A stretch of 64,000 bases of DNA, taken from positions 340,798,644 to 340,862,643 of the forward strand of contig NC_061514.1 in assembly GCF_022539505.1 (NCBI RefSeq), in the 5' to 3' direction. Shown in pieces: positions 24,901-35,216 of this stretch. Below the pieces are notes generated by a model. It worked only from the letters and a program-made list of their open reading frames with translations. It ran no database searches and was not told the DNA's origin. Origin of the DNA: Lolium rigidum. Lineage: Eukaryota; Streptophyta; Magnoliopsida; Poales; Poaceae. Position 1 is the first letter of the stretch, and every line of letters begins with the position of its first letter. Both the position numbers and the translations under genes were made by a program.

Positions 24901-27900
24901 GCGCCTACGTCCAACCGTCCAGGTCCACGACGTCGCCGCCCGAGCTTGACGCCGGCGGCGGCGGCCTGTTCGAGGACACCTCACCGGCCCTGCGACGAGG
25001 GCCGCTCCCGTTCGGTGCGATGGCGGCGCCGAACGAAGAGGAGATCCACGAGATGATCACCTCCGGCTCCATGGCCGCCGCTGCGAGCCCGGGGTTGTTC
25101 ATGGCCGCCGCCGCTGCCTGCCCGGGGTTCTTCACGCAAGAGGAGACGAGGGCGACGGCAGCTGTGGCGGCGCAACGAGCATCGGGAGGATGTTGCCGAC
25201 GGAAGCCAAGCCGTCGAAGAAGAAGACGAGGAAGAAGAAGAGCCAACTCAAGCCGCCGCCAACCTGTCGAAGGGGAAGAAGAAGAGGAAGAAGGACTTGC
25301 CGCCTGCCGAACCGCGTATCAAATGGACGCCGAAGGAAGAGGAGTGCCTCGCCGAAGCTTGGATGACCGTGTCCACGAACGGCATAATCGGGGCCAATCA
25401 GTCGTTCGACACATACTGGCTTCGAGTGAGGCAGGCGTACGAGGAACGCAAACTCGTCGATCCCTACTTCAACAAGATGAACATGAACGTGTACCAGGGA
25501 GACAAGGCAATGGCCACCCATTGGGGGATCATGCAGACGGCGTGCAGCAAATGGCACGGCATACAGGAGGAGGTCGACAAACGGCCGATCAGCGGCCACG
25601 ACTTGGAGCAAAAGGTATGCTCCGCCGACCCTGCATCACCGAGGTACATCGTCGTTACCCGACCCGTATCGCCGTGCTCTTTTTTCCCAGCCTGCGCCGA
25701 GCTTTGGACATGTACACGGACGACACCGGCCTGCAGTTCAAGTTCCTCAACGTCTACGCCCGCCTCGAGAATTGCGAGAAGTGGAAGGAAACTCGCACGA
25801 CCCTCTCGAAGAGCAAGACCGAGCAGTACAACCCCGACGCTCCGGCGGCTTGCGCGGCGGAAGGGCGCCCGAACTCGGCCGAAGAAGCTGAAAGAGCTCA
25901 AACGGACGGACAATCCCGCCGACAGGATGCAGTGCGTCGATCGACAAGTGCTGGGCCGACTTGAGGTCGCACGCCGACGGGAGGAACGACAAGTTCGACG
26001 GCAGGTGGCGGGAGATGCTCGCCAACCAAGGCGTCCGGATCGCCCCGCCGAAGACGACGGTGGCGGCGAAGAAGAGGAACACGGACTTGGCGTTCCTCAT
26101 GGGCGGCGGCGACATGGAACCGATGGACGAGGAGACGAGGAATTGGTACCAGTGGCCACCGCAGCGACATCCTCCGAGCCACTCCGGCCAGTCCTTCGTC
26201 GTCTCCGCCGGCTCCTACCTCGTCTACCTCACCATCTACCTCGTCGACCGCGGCTGCTTCGACGTCCACCGCCGCTGCTTCCTCGTCGCCCGCCGCAGCC
26301 GCTCCGGCCACGGCGTGTGAGGGAACCGGTCCGTCGGACACCGCCGTGCCGGCCGGGACCGCCGACGAGCCTCGTCTCCGTGTAATTTCCCTCCGATCGC
26401 CGATCCGTGGCTGATCCTTTTGCTCCTTTTGCCGATCAACTGGCCGTACTTGTAGCGCGGGACGGCGATTTGTTTGAATTTAAACTCTATCCGCCGAACT
26501 CCGGGTGGACGACTGGAAATACGGTACTCCCCACGACTTAATTTCGTCCAATTCGGCGGTTGTTTCGTCCGGATTTGGGCGTGGGGAGCGCCAACGAGTG
26601 GGGATGCTCTTAGTCCGCTCTCTCTACGATTTTCACATTTCAACCACGCCAAGCTCTATTTATTTTTCCACGAGGAAAGAGATGAATAGAGCTAGCTAGC
26701 TGCATGCATGAAAGCGACGTTTGAATGATCCATTGGTTAACCGTGGCCATTGGGCAATACCCATTGATTTTATGTATGGCTAACTATAATATGGATTCGG
26801 GTAAACCTACACCTTCCCATTGACTACTGATATTGAAATGGACTTCAGATTTTGTATTTTCTCCGCTCTCCGGCTCACGGTGTCGCCTGAGGCCCTGAGT
26901 AAGTTGGTTGTGTCTTTCCAGCAATGCCTTTCTCGTTTAAAAAAAAAAAGCAATGCCTTTTTTTTCTCAAGCTACTTTCTTTTTACCTGAGGACACTGGA
27001 ATTTCGGGTTACTGCACAATCTCAAAAATCTCGCTTATTTACCGTCTGAGTAAATTCAAACGAATGTTGAATTCAAATTTTTTGGTGCCAAAACAAATAA
27101 ACTTGCTATCCATACTGTCCACTGTTGAATATTGGTCAGAGGTTTGCTCCTTCGCCCAGCAGGTTGCATGCTCGAGCCAGCCGGTATTTTTTTTCATTTT
27201 TTGCACTGCGTCAGAGTTAAAACTGTCCTAAGATTTATTGTGTCCGAGAAGGTTTCGAAACGGTGACCCCAGAACAAGTTGCAAAGGTTGCAGGCAACCC
27301 TAGTTGACGGTCACCCGTCCAAGCTAAAGGGAGCGGTCAGTTTTAGACAAAGAAAACATTCCATTTAGGCATATTTTAAACTGTAGTGATTGCTATTTTT
27401 GAAAAGTTTTGCATGTATGTGGAACATAACGAATCTGCTAATGTAAGCAAGAATCTTTCAGAAATCAAAAATTTAAATGTTTTATCTCACAAATGACAAC
27501 TCCGATTTCAAATCCGTTTTCACCTATGAACCGGTCTCAACGAGATCTTCGAAACTAGCACACATGTTAATATGTTTCGACAAATTTTTTTTTGGGCTAA
27601 AATTTATCAACCCTGAAGTACGGAACTTAGCAACCGTAAATTTAAAAACATACAAACACGAAAAGTTAATTTCTTACAAAGTATTTGAAAAAATTTAGTA
27701 ATATTCAAAAAAATTATTTATGGTAAAATTTCCATTTTTAGCAAAAAAAATAACTAAATTTTTTATACACGGGAAGCATGCACTAGCAGACAGATTCCGT
27801 TGAATTCAGCGGAATCATTTCCAAATTTGAATATTCAAAATATTTTAATATTCAAATGACAACTCCAAATTAAGATTCGTTTTCACCAATAAATTTGTCT

Positions 27901-30900
27901 TGACGAGATCTTCAAAACTAGCACCCATGTTAATATGTTTCGACAACTTTTTTTGGGCTAAAAGTTATCAACCCTGAAAAACGTCATTTGTCAACCCGGT
28001 TCCCCGTTATCTATCAACGGTAAAATATAAAAACTATCAACCCTAGAAAGTAAATTTTGTTTAGAATACATTTTTTACCTTACAAGCTATCAACCCGGTA
28101 CCCCGTTATTTATTAACGGGAAATATAAATAACTATCAACCCTAAAAAGTAACTTTTATTTAGAATATTTTAGCAACATTTTTTTAGCTTACAAAGCTAT
28201 CAACCTGGTGCCCCGTTATTTATCAACGGTAAATATAAATAACTATGAACCCTAAGAAAAGTTAATTTCATTTAGAATATTTTAGAGACTATTTTTTAGT
28301 GTACAAGCTATCAACTCGGTGCCCCGTTATTTATCAACGGTTAGAATAAATAACTATTAACCCTAAAAAGTATTTCATTTAGAATATTTTAGCAACTCGC
28401 TTTTAACTTACAAGCTATCAACCCGGTGTCTCGTTATTTATCAACATCAAAATATAAATAAATACCAACCCTAAAAATTATTTCATTTAGAATATTTTAG
28501 CGACTCTTTTTTAGTTTACAAGCTATCAACCCGGTGACCCGTTATTTATCAGTGGTAAAAATTAAATAACTATCAACCCTAAAAATTTAATTTCACTTAG
28601 AATATTTTAGCGACTCTTTTTTTTACAAGTTATCAACCCGGTGCCCGGTATTTATCAACGGTAAATTTAAATACCTAGCAACCCTAAAAAGTAAATTTCA
28701 TTTAGAATATTTTAGTGACTCTTTCTTTTACAAGTTATCAACCCGGTTTCCCGGTATCTATCAACGGTAAATTTAAATACCTAGCAACCCTAAAAAGTAA
28801 ATTTTATGTGCAACTCAATTCCATTTTTAGCTTACAACTTAAAATAGTACTTAATTTTAGTAGCAAGTGGTAGTTCATTTGAGTTGCAAGTGGATCCCCC
28901 ACCCGGTATTTTCTCCCTAAAAACCACCTAGCCCGAAAAAGGTAATTATAAAAATTAATCCAAAAAACATGAATTACCGTACGAAAATAACAAAAAAGTG
29001 GAATTGCAAAGAGAGAATTGTCAAAAGGAAATTGTCAAAAGGGAATTGTTCAAAGGAAAACATTAATTAGCATATAAAATAACCAATTAAAAGAGAATTG
29101 CAAAATACTCCATGCACATGGTCTGGTCCAATCAGTTATCCATCTACGCATGAGCAGGTGCATAGCATGTAATCAGCCTGTGATTGTGCATGTGCATGCG
29201 CAAGGTGATTAGTGAGAAAGGAAGTGGTAGGTGGATGTGCATGGCTACATGTGAAAAGGGATTGCAGAAAACGACAAAATATGCATGGCCGCATGTGTAT
29301 TAGTAGAGTTTGCATGTGCATGTGCGATTAGTGCAGGACTGCATGCAGAAAACGATAAAAAAAAGACAGCAGAAAACGATAAAAAAGAGACAGAAGAGAA
29401 AGAGAATTGAATCACGCGTCCGCCTGAGCGCTTCGCGCACGAAAACGACCGCGCTCGCGGTCAAACGCGGGGGAGGGAATCTGGTTGCAAAGAGCCTGGC
29501 AACTACAGCACATTTGCATTTGCTAGTAGACCCTCTGAAAACAAATTCTTTACACAAGCACTTGTTCTTCCAAAGCTTTATAATTTCTATTTTGTACCTC
29601 TAATCTCCATCATAACATATGTATTCTGTTCACCTAGGTTCTCAATCCTTCTGAGAGTTTTCGCAACATTGTCGTCGATTACCCGTAAGAATAATATGGT
29701 GTCATTATACGCTTTGCCACTATATCAGTACTTTATCCAGTCAACTAAGCTGTCGTAAATTAATAATTTCTAGATCGGTTGAATGCACATCATCGGCTCT
29801 TGATGCTTTGGTGATCTTCAAAGATATGTATCCACAATATCGCAGAGGAGAGATAGAAAATTGCATAAAAAATGCTTCGCTGTTCATTGAAAAGAGCCAA
29901 CGAAAGGATGGTGCATGGTAAGTGCCATTATGCCATAATTACATGCATACGTCTTGCATAATGATTGGGACTATATCATTATTTGTTTAACTCGCAGGTA
30001 TGGCACTTGGGGTATTTGTTTTACTTATGGAACCATGTTTGCTGTAAGAGGATTAGTTGCTGCTGGAAGAACTTATGATAATAGTCATTCCATTAGGAAA
30101 GCTTGCAGTTTTCTGTTGTCGAATCAACAAAATACAGGTGGATGGGGAGAAAGCTATATTTCTAGTGATATTGAGGTAACATTTTTAACTGATTTCTTAT
30201 GCGTCAGAGTTTTAATGATTCTCATAATTCTTGCAAATAATTATGTCATTATAACATTAAAATAATGTTTAACTCAATGGACACAAAAAACACTATACGC
30301 GAAGATGATATATAAGGCAACTTCAAAACGAAAATTTGAAATAATGGCGAATATCATAAATAAAACAACTAGTTAGGAAAAGATAAAATTCCTGATTTAG
30401 TGTCCGAAGAACCTGTTGCGACATGTGTGCATGCATGTGTTGTTGTGGGGGGCTTGTACATACATGCTTGATTAGTTTTAGGTGCGCGTTAAGCATCCCC
30501 GTGTGCATAATATCACTCGATCCCTAGCTTTCACGTGCCAACACATGTTCTTCTAAAAAAATCCCAAAAAGCAACAAGAAACTATATTCTCCTTCGCACA
30601 TGGTGCTACCGCACAACCGCTCTTTCCCCCCACCATGTGCGTCCCACGGCTGTCGGTGGACAACAGGTCGCAGACATCACATGAGAATACAGTCGAGGGC
30701 ATCGCTGATGCAGCATACTTTCCCACGCCATGCACCTTCTCCATGCAAACCGACGTCACTCTCCGTTATCGGACAACCTCAACATGATGTTGCTGGTGCG
30801 GCAGCACCACCATCCACCTCTTCATAAGCAATGTTGGCCCCTTGTAGAAACACCGCACACGTCGGGGAGTATCACCTTCCCTGCTTGCAGCATCCCACTC

Positions 30901-33900
30901 CGAGTTGCAGCTGTGCCGCCTGCTCCTCCCCTAGCTCTGTGATCTTTTTTGCATCAACCGTGGTGCCCCCTATGTAGCAACACCGCAAACCTCTAGTAGC
31001 AATGTCCCCCCCCCCCCCCTCTCTTTTGCAGCGCCACTTTTAGCACCACCGCCGAATGATGGGAGCAACGACTGGCGCCCGTGGGAGCAGTGCCAGCTTC
31101 CCGTGGGAGCAGCGCCAACCGCCCATGGAAGCAGATCCGGCTTGGCAGCAGGTCCGGCCTTTGGTGCGAGCATCGAGGGATGCCCCATGGGAGCATCGAT
31201 GGCCGCCTATGGGAGCAGTGCCTCACACCACTTGAGCACCACCTCCATAGCCCCTTGCATAATCCAATGGTTCCCTTGGCGACCCAGCAGACTACACACG
31301 GTCCCAAACATAATGGAGCTTGCCGCCCATGCAGAAACAACCAACATAGGATATGTCACCCCCTGATATGTCTCACTGGAGAGAGAGAGCTGAGAGAAAT
31401 TTCAACGAGAGGAATTGATGGGGTGGAGACGGCACGCGGTGGGGAGAGGAGGAGAAGCAAAAGGATAAGGCCGTGGGTGTGGGAGGCTGAAATACCGTTT
31501 GTCCAGTGGATTTCATCTAACGGTCGCGTGACCGGAGGAGGCGAGCGTGCGTTTCTTCGAGGAAGAGAGAGAGAGCACATTTTCCTTCGGTTTAGGAAGT
31601 ATCCCACACATTGTTCAGAGTAGAGACTACATACATTGTTGCAGTGGATATGCGGCAATGTCATGTTGCAGTGCATTTGCACAGCTTGTGTTTTCCGGTT
31701 GACCATATTTGCCACGTGAATGCAAGAATTTAAAACTGCCACGCCTCTCACTCTCTATCTTACGTGACATTCCTTTTAAATGTAGAGACAAGTAGGTGAT
31801 GACTTATGACTAACAGAATGTTCATAATTTCAATATGTGGGTAAGATAAACTAATTACAATGCCATAAATCTGGATTAATTGGTAGAACATATTTTAAGT
31901 TTTCTAGTAATTGTATAATATTAAACTTGTTGCATATACTGAACAATCTGATAACCACAACAATTGTTATGCTTGACCACCACATATATGAGAGTTGGCA
32001 CATTATATGCACATATCGGGATAAATAATGTTTGTAGTGAATGACTAGGAAGTAATTTTGAAACAAATAGTGGCTATTTCAAAGAAATACTAGTAGCTAC
32101 ATTGGAGAATTTCATAGATGTTTCTGGACAAGCTAGTTACTCTATCTGGTAACTATGTAAGTGTTTCTAAACAACATGCTAGTAACATATTCAAAACCTA
32201 ATAGATCAAAAAAAATAGGAATTTTTTGTGATCAAGCTCGTTGTTATGCTTCGATAAACTGGCATATATGTTTATAGAACCTATGAGATGTTTCCGAGAA
32301 TCTCATGTGTGTTTACGCAGAAACTAGAAAGTGCTTTTAAAAACCGCGGTAGAATGATTCTGAGAACCTGGTAACTCTTAAAAACCAGTTTAGTATATTT
32401 AAACAACCTGGTAGTTTTATTTGAAGGACTTGATAATTGTTATCTAAAAACCTAATATTTATGCGAAAAACATGACAATCATAAATATACAACTATGTGG
32501 CCTGACACGCGATCATTGTGCCTATTTTTACAAAAAACTGATAAATTGTTTGTAAATAACTTGTTATGTAAATTTTAGGGAGATGGCTTCCGAAAACTTA
32601 GCCACTGCTTTGGTAACAATGTTTCGTAAAACCTGGCGGTTGTTTCTAATTGACTGACTTAGTAGTGTTACTATTGAGAAAATGTTGTAGTTGTTACCTA
32701 CATTGCTAATCCATATTTGATAGTTGTATACTTGGATATTCTGATCATCACATGAGGTATTCATAGCCCCAATCATGAACTGAGATGAACATAGTTCCTT
32801 ATAATGAAATAGCAATTAGAAAATAAGCTGTTGACATCAGTTTATAATAAATTGGATTTTTTGGACATGCTAGCATGTTTGGTGAGATTTCAATTTTAAA
32901 CATGATGAATCAAATTGTTGCAACCAATAAAACACATACATAATTTCAAAAGCATTGACACATGTGTTGATAACTTCTGTAGTATTATGTACTGGACTAG
33001 TAGTTATTGTAGTTAGTACTTTGAGAAAACACATAGAGATTTCTTGATTTATTAGGTAATGTCTAACGCTGAACTTACCAATGTTAATAGGAGCTGCACG
33101 TTGTGGAGCGCGTGCAGTTACTCGTGAATTTGCTAGTGGGTTTAGTCGAGAGGTATTGGGTGTCGCACACTAAGGATACTTTGCATCGCTAACTAGTAGT
33201 CCTATCCAATAATGTTTTCCCATATTTTTGTCTCTCCGTGTATCCATAATAAAGCTTGTTTAACAACCATTGCATCATGAAGTTTCTTAACCAAAATAAG
33301 TCTAATAAATTGTAGTGCATGCGCTGGTGTCATGTAATATCTCTTCCATAGATTATGTGTTGTTGTATTTTAATTTACTAGCTGGCATAGTATATTTAAT
33401 TACCAAAACGATGAAAAAGATAAACTTAATTATATCACCTAATGCTATCGTTCAAGTTCTTTGTGAAGTTTTAAGCCACATCGCTCTATACTACTCTCAC
33501 GAATATGGAAAGTATTTTGGCTCATATTGCTATAATTATAAGGACTAGCTAGTAATTATGTAAGCACAAATATGCATTTAGTATACCAAACAGAAATGTT
33601 AAAACTGACAGCTTTTGCAACGACTAGATACACCAAATTGTGTATGTACTACATGTGACATTGTTTGAATCTTCTACTCTTGGCTATGTGTCATAAATTT
33701 ATTTACACATTCCAGTATTTTCATTAATTGTAGCTTCAACTTGATTTTAAAAGTATTTTCAAGATTACATGTTGTTAATCGTTGTGTTTCTTAATAAACT
33801 TTTTGCAGGATTATGTTGACAGTGGTAAACCTAATGCAGTGAACACTTCATTTGCAATGTTAGCTTTAATTTATGCTGGGCAGGTTTGTTTACTTTGTTT

Positions 33901-34502
33901 ACATAATGTCATATTCTGAAAAGTATTCCTTATTTTTCAAGAGAATTTCATATGTTTGATTCTTACCAGCTTGCACGAGATCCGGTACCAGTATACCAAG
34001 CAGCAAGACTATTGATCAACATTCAGCTTGGAACCGGAGAATTTCCACAACAGGTAATTAAGATTTATTGGTTTATACATATGGTACTCTTAAGATCAAT
34101 TTCTGAAAAATAATTACGGAACATAGTTTCACATAACAAAAAACCATCTTAAAGACTCGAGATGCAAAATTTAACTATGATATGACAAAAAAAGGTATTG
34201 AGATACACCCTAATGATCATTTTGTAGGATAGTAAATTCAAGTGGCATGCCCGAAGATGTGTACAGTGTAATCTAAATTAATAAGATTTTTCATGATTTA
34301 ATGATAATTAGTCATTAGAACATGAACTACACATAACTTGAACTACACATAAATTGTTGCTCTTGTGCTTTGACTTTGATATCAGGAACATATTGGATGC
34401 TTTAACTCCTCCCTATACTTTAACTATGCCAACTACCGCAACATATTCCCTATTTTGGCTCTTGGGGAGCTTCGAGGACGACTTATGGCGAAGAAGAACT
34501 GA
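15935..34502 (+). CDS. Oxidosqualene cyclase (triterpene synthase), SAD1/beta-amyrin-synthase-like, 18 exons, intact
   Basis: Exons: 15935-16132, 16245-16430, 16929-17018, 17499-17693, 18050-18134, 18924-19090, 19323-19511, 19598-19711, 20183-20305, 20381-20500, 20642-20740, 22707-22763, 29638-29684, 29774-29917, 29998-30175, 33809-33883, 33970-34053, 34386-34502. They sum to 2268 bases (755 residues plus stop) with no internal stop, and all introns are GT-AG. The protein starts [11 protein letters not shown] and has the catalytic DCTAE at 482-486, QW-type repeats (LQAHDGHW at 107, QNEDGGWG at 158, SQRKDGAW at 598, NQQNTGGWG at 647) and RFWCFTR at 253-259. Phe257 replaces the His of cycloartenol synthases and Val480 their Ile, which argues against a sterol cyclase. 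Ser726 aligns with SAD1 Ser728, a residue known to steer product choice. The family cyclises 2,3-oxidosqualene at the endoplasmic reticulum membrane. The exact product (beta-amyrin or another scaffold) cannot be read from sequence. Confidence 0.95.
17002..17263 (+). repeat. 131-bp tandem duplication spanning the end of cyclase exon 3
   Basis: acatttacaaccatc occurs at 17002 (end of exon 3) and again at 17133, followed in both by atgaaaatttagcatatgta and then by tagacattgacatggt. The second copy duplicates the last ~16 coding bases and the splice site, but its donor reads cggcatg instead of caggtatg, so it no longer has a GT donor. The coding frame uses only the first copy. Confidence 0.85.
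18183..18551 (+). mobile_element. TRIM-like miniature LTR retrotransposon in cyclase intron 5
   Basis: Short terminal repeats (about 18183-18259 and 18395-18551, the second interrupted by a MITE) share tattgcctar and a catcaatt/caacaatt end. Just inside the left repeat is tgtatcagagcc (18263-18274), a match to the initiator-Met tRNA primer site; just before the right repeat is a purine tract, gtgaggggga (about 18385-18394). A 5-bp direct repeat, ataat, flanks the element (18178-18182 and 18552-18556). No coding capacity. The repeats are diverged, so the insertion is old. Confidence 0.65.
18407..18486. mobile_element. Stowaway-like MITE (80 bp) nested in the TRIM right repeat
   Basis: ctccctccatccc at the left and ggaacagagggaa at the right are flanked by TA. 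Removing it restores the alignment of the two TRIM repeats, which shows that it inserted after the TRIM. Confidence 0.7.
21218..22654 (+). mobile_element. LINE-like retroposon without ORFs in cyclase intron 11
   Basis: A GC-rich block in an otherwise AT-rich intron. It contains a run of about 16 C near 21280, then a long region with no convincing protein, and ends with a typical plant LINE 3' untranslated signature (gagttgggtgttgtgttgta, then ctttattaatttaaag) and a short A-rich tail. tataccagc occurs at 21209-21217 and 22655-22663 as a candidate 9-bp target duplication. It appears either non-autonomous or 5'-truncated with both ORFs missing. Confidence 0.55.
23130..23381. repeat. Tandem pair of ~129-bp units in intron 12
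   Basis: cgatctgccttctctcctga starts at 23131 and again near 23260, and both copies continue through aaacgatgcaatagcc to ggtagagaagagtat. Two units only, about 85-90 percent alike by eye. The surrounding sequence (22900-23400) may be a degraded DNA transposon, but no ends were established. Confidence 0.8.
23537..23635 (+). mobile_element. 99-bp 5'-truncated retroposon with 14-bp target-site duplication
   Basis: The insertion ends in taaagcgtccattatctt plus nine A residues and is bracketed by gttgttagctacat at 23523-23536 and 23636-23649. A perfect 14-bp target duplication plus poly(A) identifies target-primed reverse transcription; the body is only the last ~90 bp of a LINE 3' end. Confidence 0.85.
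23650..24107 (+). mobile_element. Possible solo LTR in intron 12
   Basis: The stretch from tgttagctacatg to tagccccaaca has a TATA-like tatttaaagc (23753) followed by a transcribed-looking leader, which resembles a copia-type LTR running from TG to CA. The retroposon at 23537 would then lie in its left edge. No matching 5-bp target duplication was found, so this is tentative. Confidence 0.3.
24182..26609 (+). mobile_element. Harbinger/PIF element, 2.4 kb, in cyclase intron 12
   Basis: Terminal repeats gagcatctccactcgt (left) and aacgagtggggatgctc (right) match at all but one or two positions. The target duplication is TTA (24179-24181 and 26610-26612), the diagnostic PIF/Harbinger site. It carries only an ORF1-type Myb/SANT gene (see 24588), with no DDE transposase, so it depends on an autonomous partner. 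Confidence 0.9.
24588..26320 (+). pseudogene. Harbinger ORF1 (Myb/SANT-like, NAM-associated C-terminus), frameshifted
   Basis: The likely start is ATG 24588 ([14 protein letters not shown]). The frame is lost near 25190-25290, where an acidic/Lys-rich linker is readable only in another frame. The Myb/SANT trihelix-like domain follows at about 25297-25615 ([15 protein letters not shown], then [15 protein letters not shown]). After a possible GT-AG intron (25616-25690), a NAM-associated segment with [16 protein letters not shown] is in a third frame, and the C-terminus (FDGRWREML, then [11 protein letters not shown]) occupies 25961-26320. In PIF/Harbinger elements ORF1 binds DNA and helps import the transposase. 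Several shifts make this copy non-functional. Confidence 0.8.
26610..27991. other. Intron 12 filler with a retroposon tail and a ~375-bp-spaced direct repeat
   Basis: At 26860-26950 a stretch ending ctttctcgttt plus A residues looks like a SINE or LINE tail, and agcaatgccttt recurs directly after the A run. The stretch starting atgacaactcc near 27493 recurs near 27856, with gacgagatcttc and tgttaatatgtttcgacaa in both. No gene was seen. Confidence 0.5.
27992..28845 (+). repeat. ~108-bp tandem array, eight copies, intron 12
   Basis: The mark caacccggt (or a one-base variant) occurs at 27992, 28091, 28201, 28312, 28419, 28527, 28634 and 28739, giving spacings of 99, 110, 111, 107, 108, 107 and 105. 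Each unit also has cccgttatttatcaacgg, actatcaaccctaaaaag and catttagaatattttag. Very AT-rich and without coding potential. Confidence 0.9.
28846..29637. other. Rest of intron 12, no gene seen
   Basis: AT-rich sequence with short repeated phrases (gaattgtcaaaag, cagaaaacgataaaa) and a small GC-rich piece at 29413-29480. It ends in a pyrimidine-rich tract and the acceptor ttcacctag for exon 13. Confidence 0.5.
30540..31640. mobile_element. GC-rich insertion of unknown class in intron 15
   Basis: A GC-rich island inside an AT-rich intron, with repeated tgggagcag-type phrases at 31055-31215, a C run near 31005 and a purine-rich stretch at 31380-31470. The overlapping open frames on both strands look like a composition effect. 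It resembles low-copy Mutator-like non-coding elements of grasses, but no terminal repeats or target duplication were found. Confidence 0.35.
31641..33808. other. Rest of intron 15, AT-rich, no gene seen
   Basis: About 2.2 kb of AT-rich sequence with recurrent phrases such as aacctggta and gctagta at irregular spacing (32100-32500), perhaps a decayed repeat. It ends at the acceptor tttttgcag for exon 16. Confidence 0.5.
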
Positions 34503-35216
34503 TGTAGATGCAGGTGCATGCGTACTATATACGTCAATATTCGAGATACAAAGGGTCTATAATGATGGACATACAACATTGTTCCTTCCCGATAGCATTT
34601 CATTGTCATGTACGTGTATTTTGATAGGGTATAGGCGTTGAACTCTCACAATGTAATGCTCAAGAATAATTACATGGACGCATCATTTAATTTACTAGTT
34701 GAACGCAAACTATTTTTCCCACACTTCTATATTGATCCATGGACAATTACACACTTACATATTCTTCCTTACAAAACAATGTAATGGAGAAGGAAGTTCA
34801 GTGTAACCAAAGTGCTATAGAAAACCTGACACGCTGAATATATACAAGTGTAATTTCATAAGGGAAACACCAAAAAAGATACATGGCAACGCTGATATAT
34901 GGGTCATCATAGGTTTAACCCATAGATATGGAATAGCTCTTACTTGTAGATTAGACATTTTGCGTACCATCAACCCTAATTTCTCGTACATGTAAAATCA
35001 AGGCATGGTAGCCCATGCCCCTTCAAAAAGCATCCAACCAAACTAAAACAGTGTGTGACAAAGCGATCTACATGAATGATGAGAATAACTAAATCCTAGG
35101 ATATTGTGATCACTGAGCACCAAACAGAGTGAATTCAAAGGATGTCCTGTAGTAATTCATGTATAGGGAACTCATAAGGTTATTTGTGGTACTAGTAAAA
35201 AATGTTCGTGCGTTGT
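34503..35216. other. Cyclase 3' flank, no gene seen
   Basis: Expected to include the 3' untranslated region; caagaataatt near 34661 is a weak candidate polyadenylation region. The rest is AT-rich and holds no recognised repeat. Confidence 0.4.

Noticed and set aside
24345..25964. A single 539-codon plus-strand gene
   Set aside because: The frame crosses the element's left end and noncoding DNA, and the recognisable Myb and NAM-associated parts lie in different frames, so it is a frameshifted Harbinger ORF1 from about 24588, not a continuous gene.
27992..28845. CRISPR-like array of regular repeats
   Set aside because: The units are contiguous tandem repeats without unique spacers, in a plant intron.
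30600..31623. A hidden gene in intron 15
   Set aside because: Competing frames on both strands, repetitive composition and no motif; better explained as a GC-rich insertion.
15935..34502. Cyclase as a pseudogene because of the heavy transposon load
   Set aside because: Every exon keeps frame and canonical splice sites, and the total of 755 codons fits the family length (about 757).
15935..34502. Cycloartenol synthase identity
   Set aside because: The RFWCFTR motif has Phe where cycloartenol synthases have His, and Val precedes Ala-Asp in the DCTAE region instead of Ile; start and motifs resemble SAD1-type enzymes.
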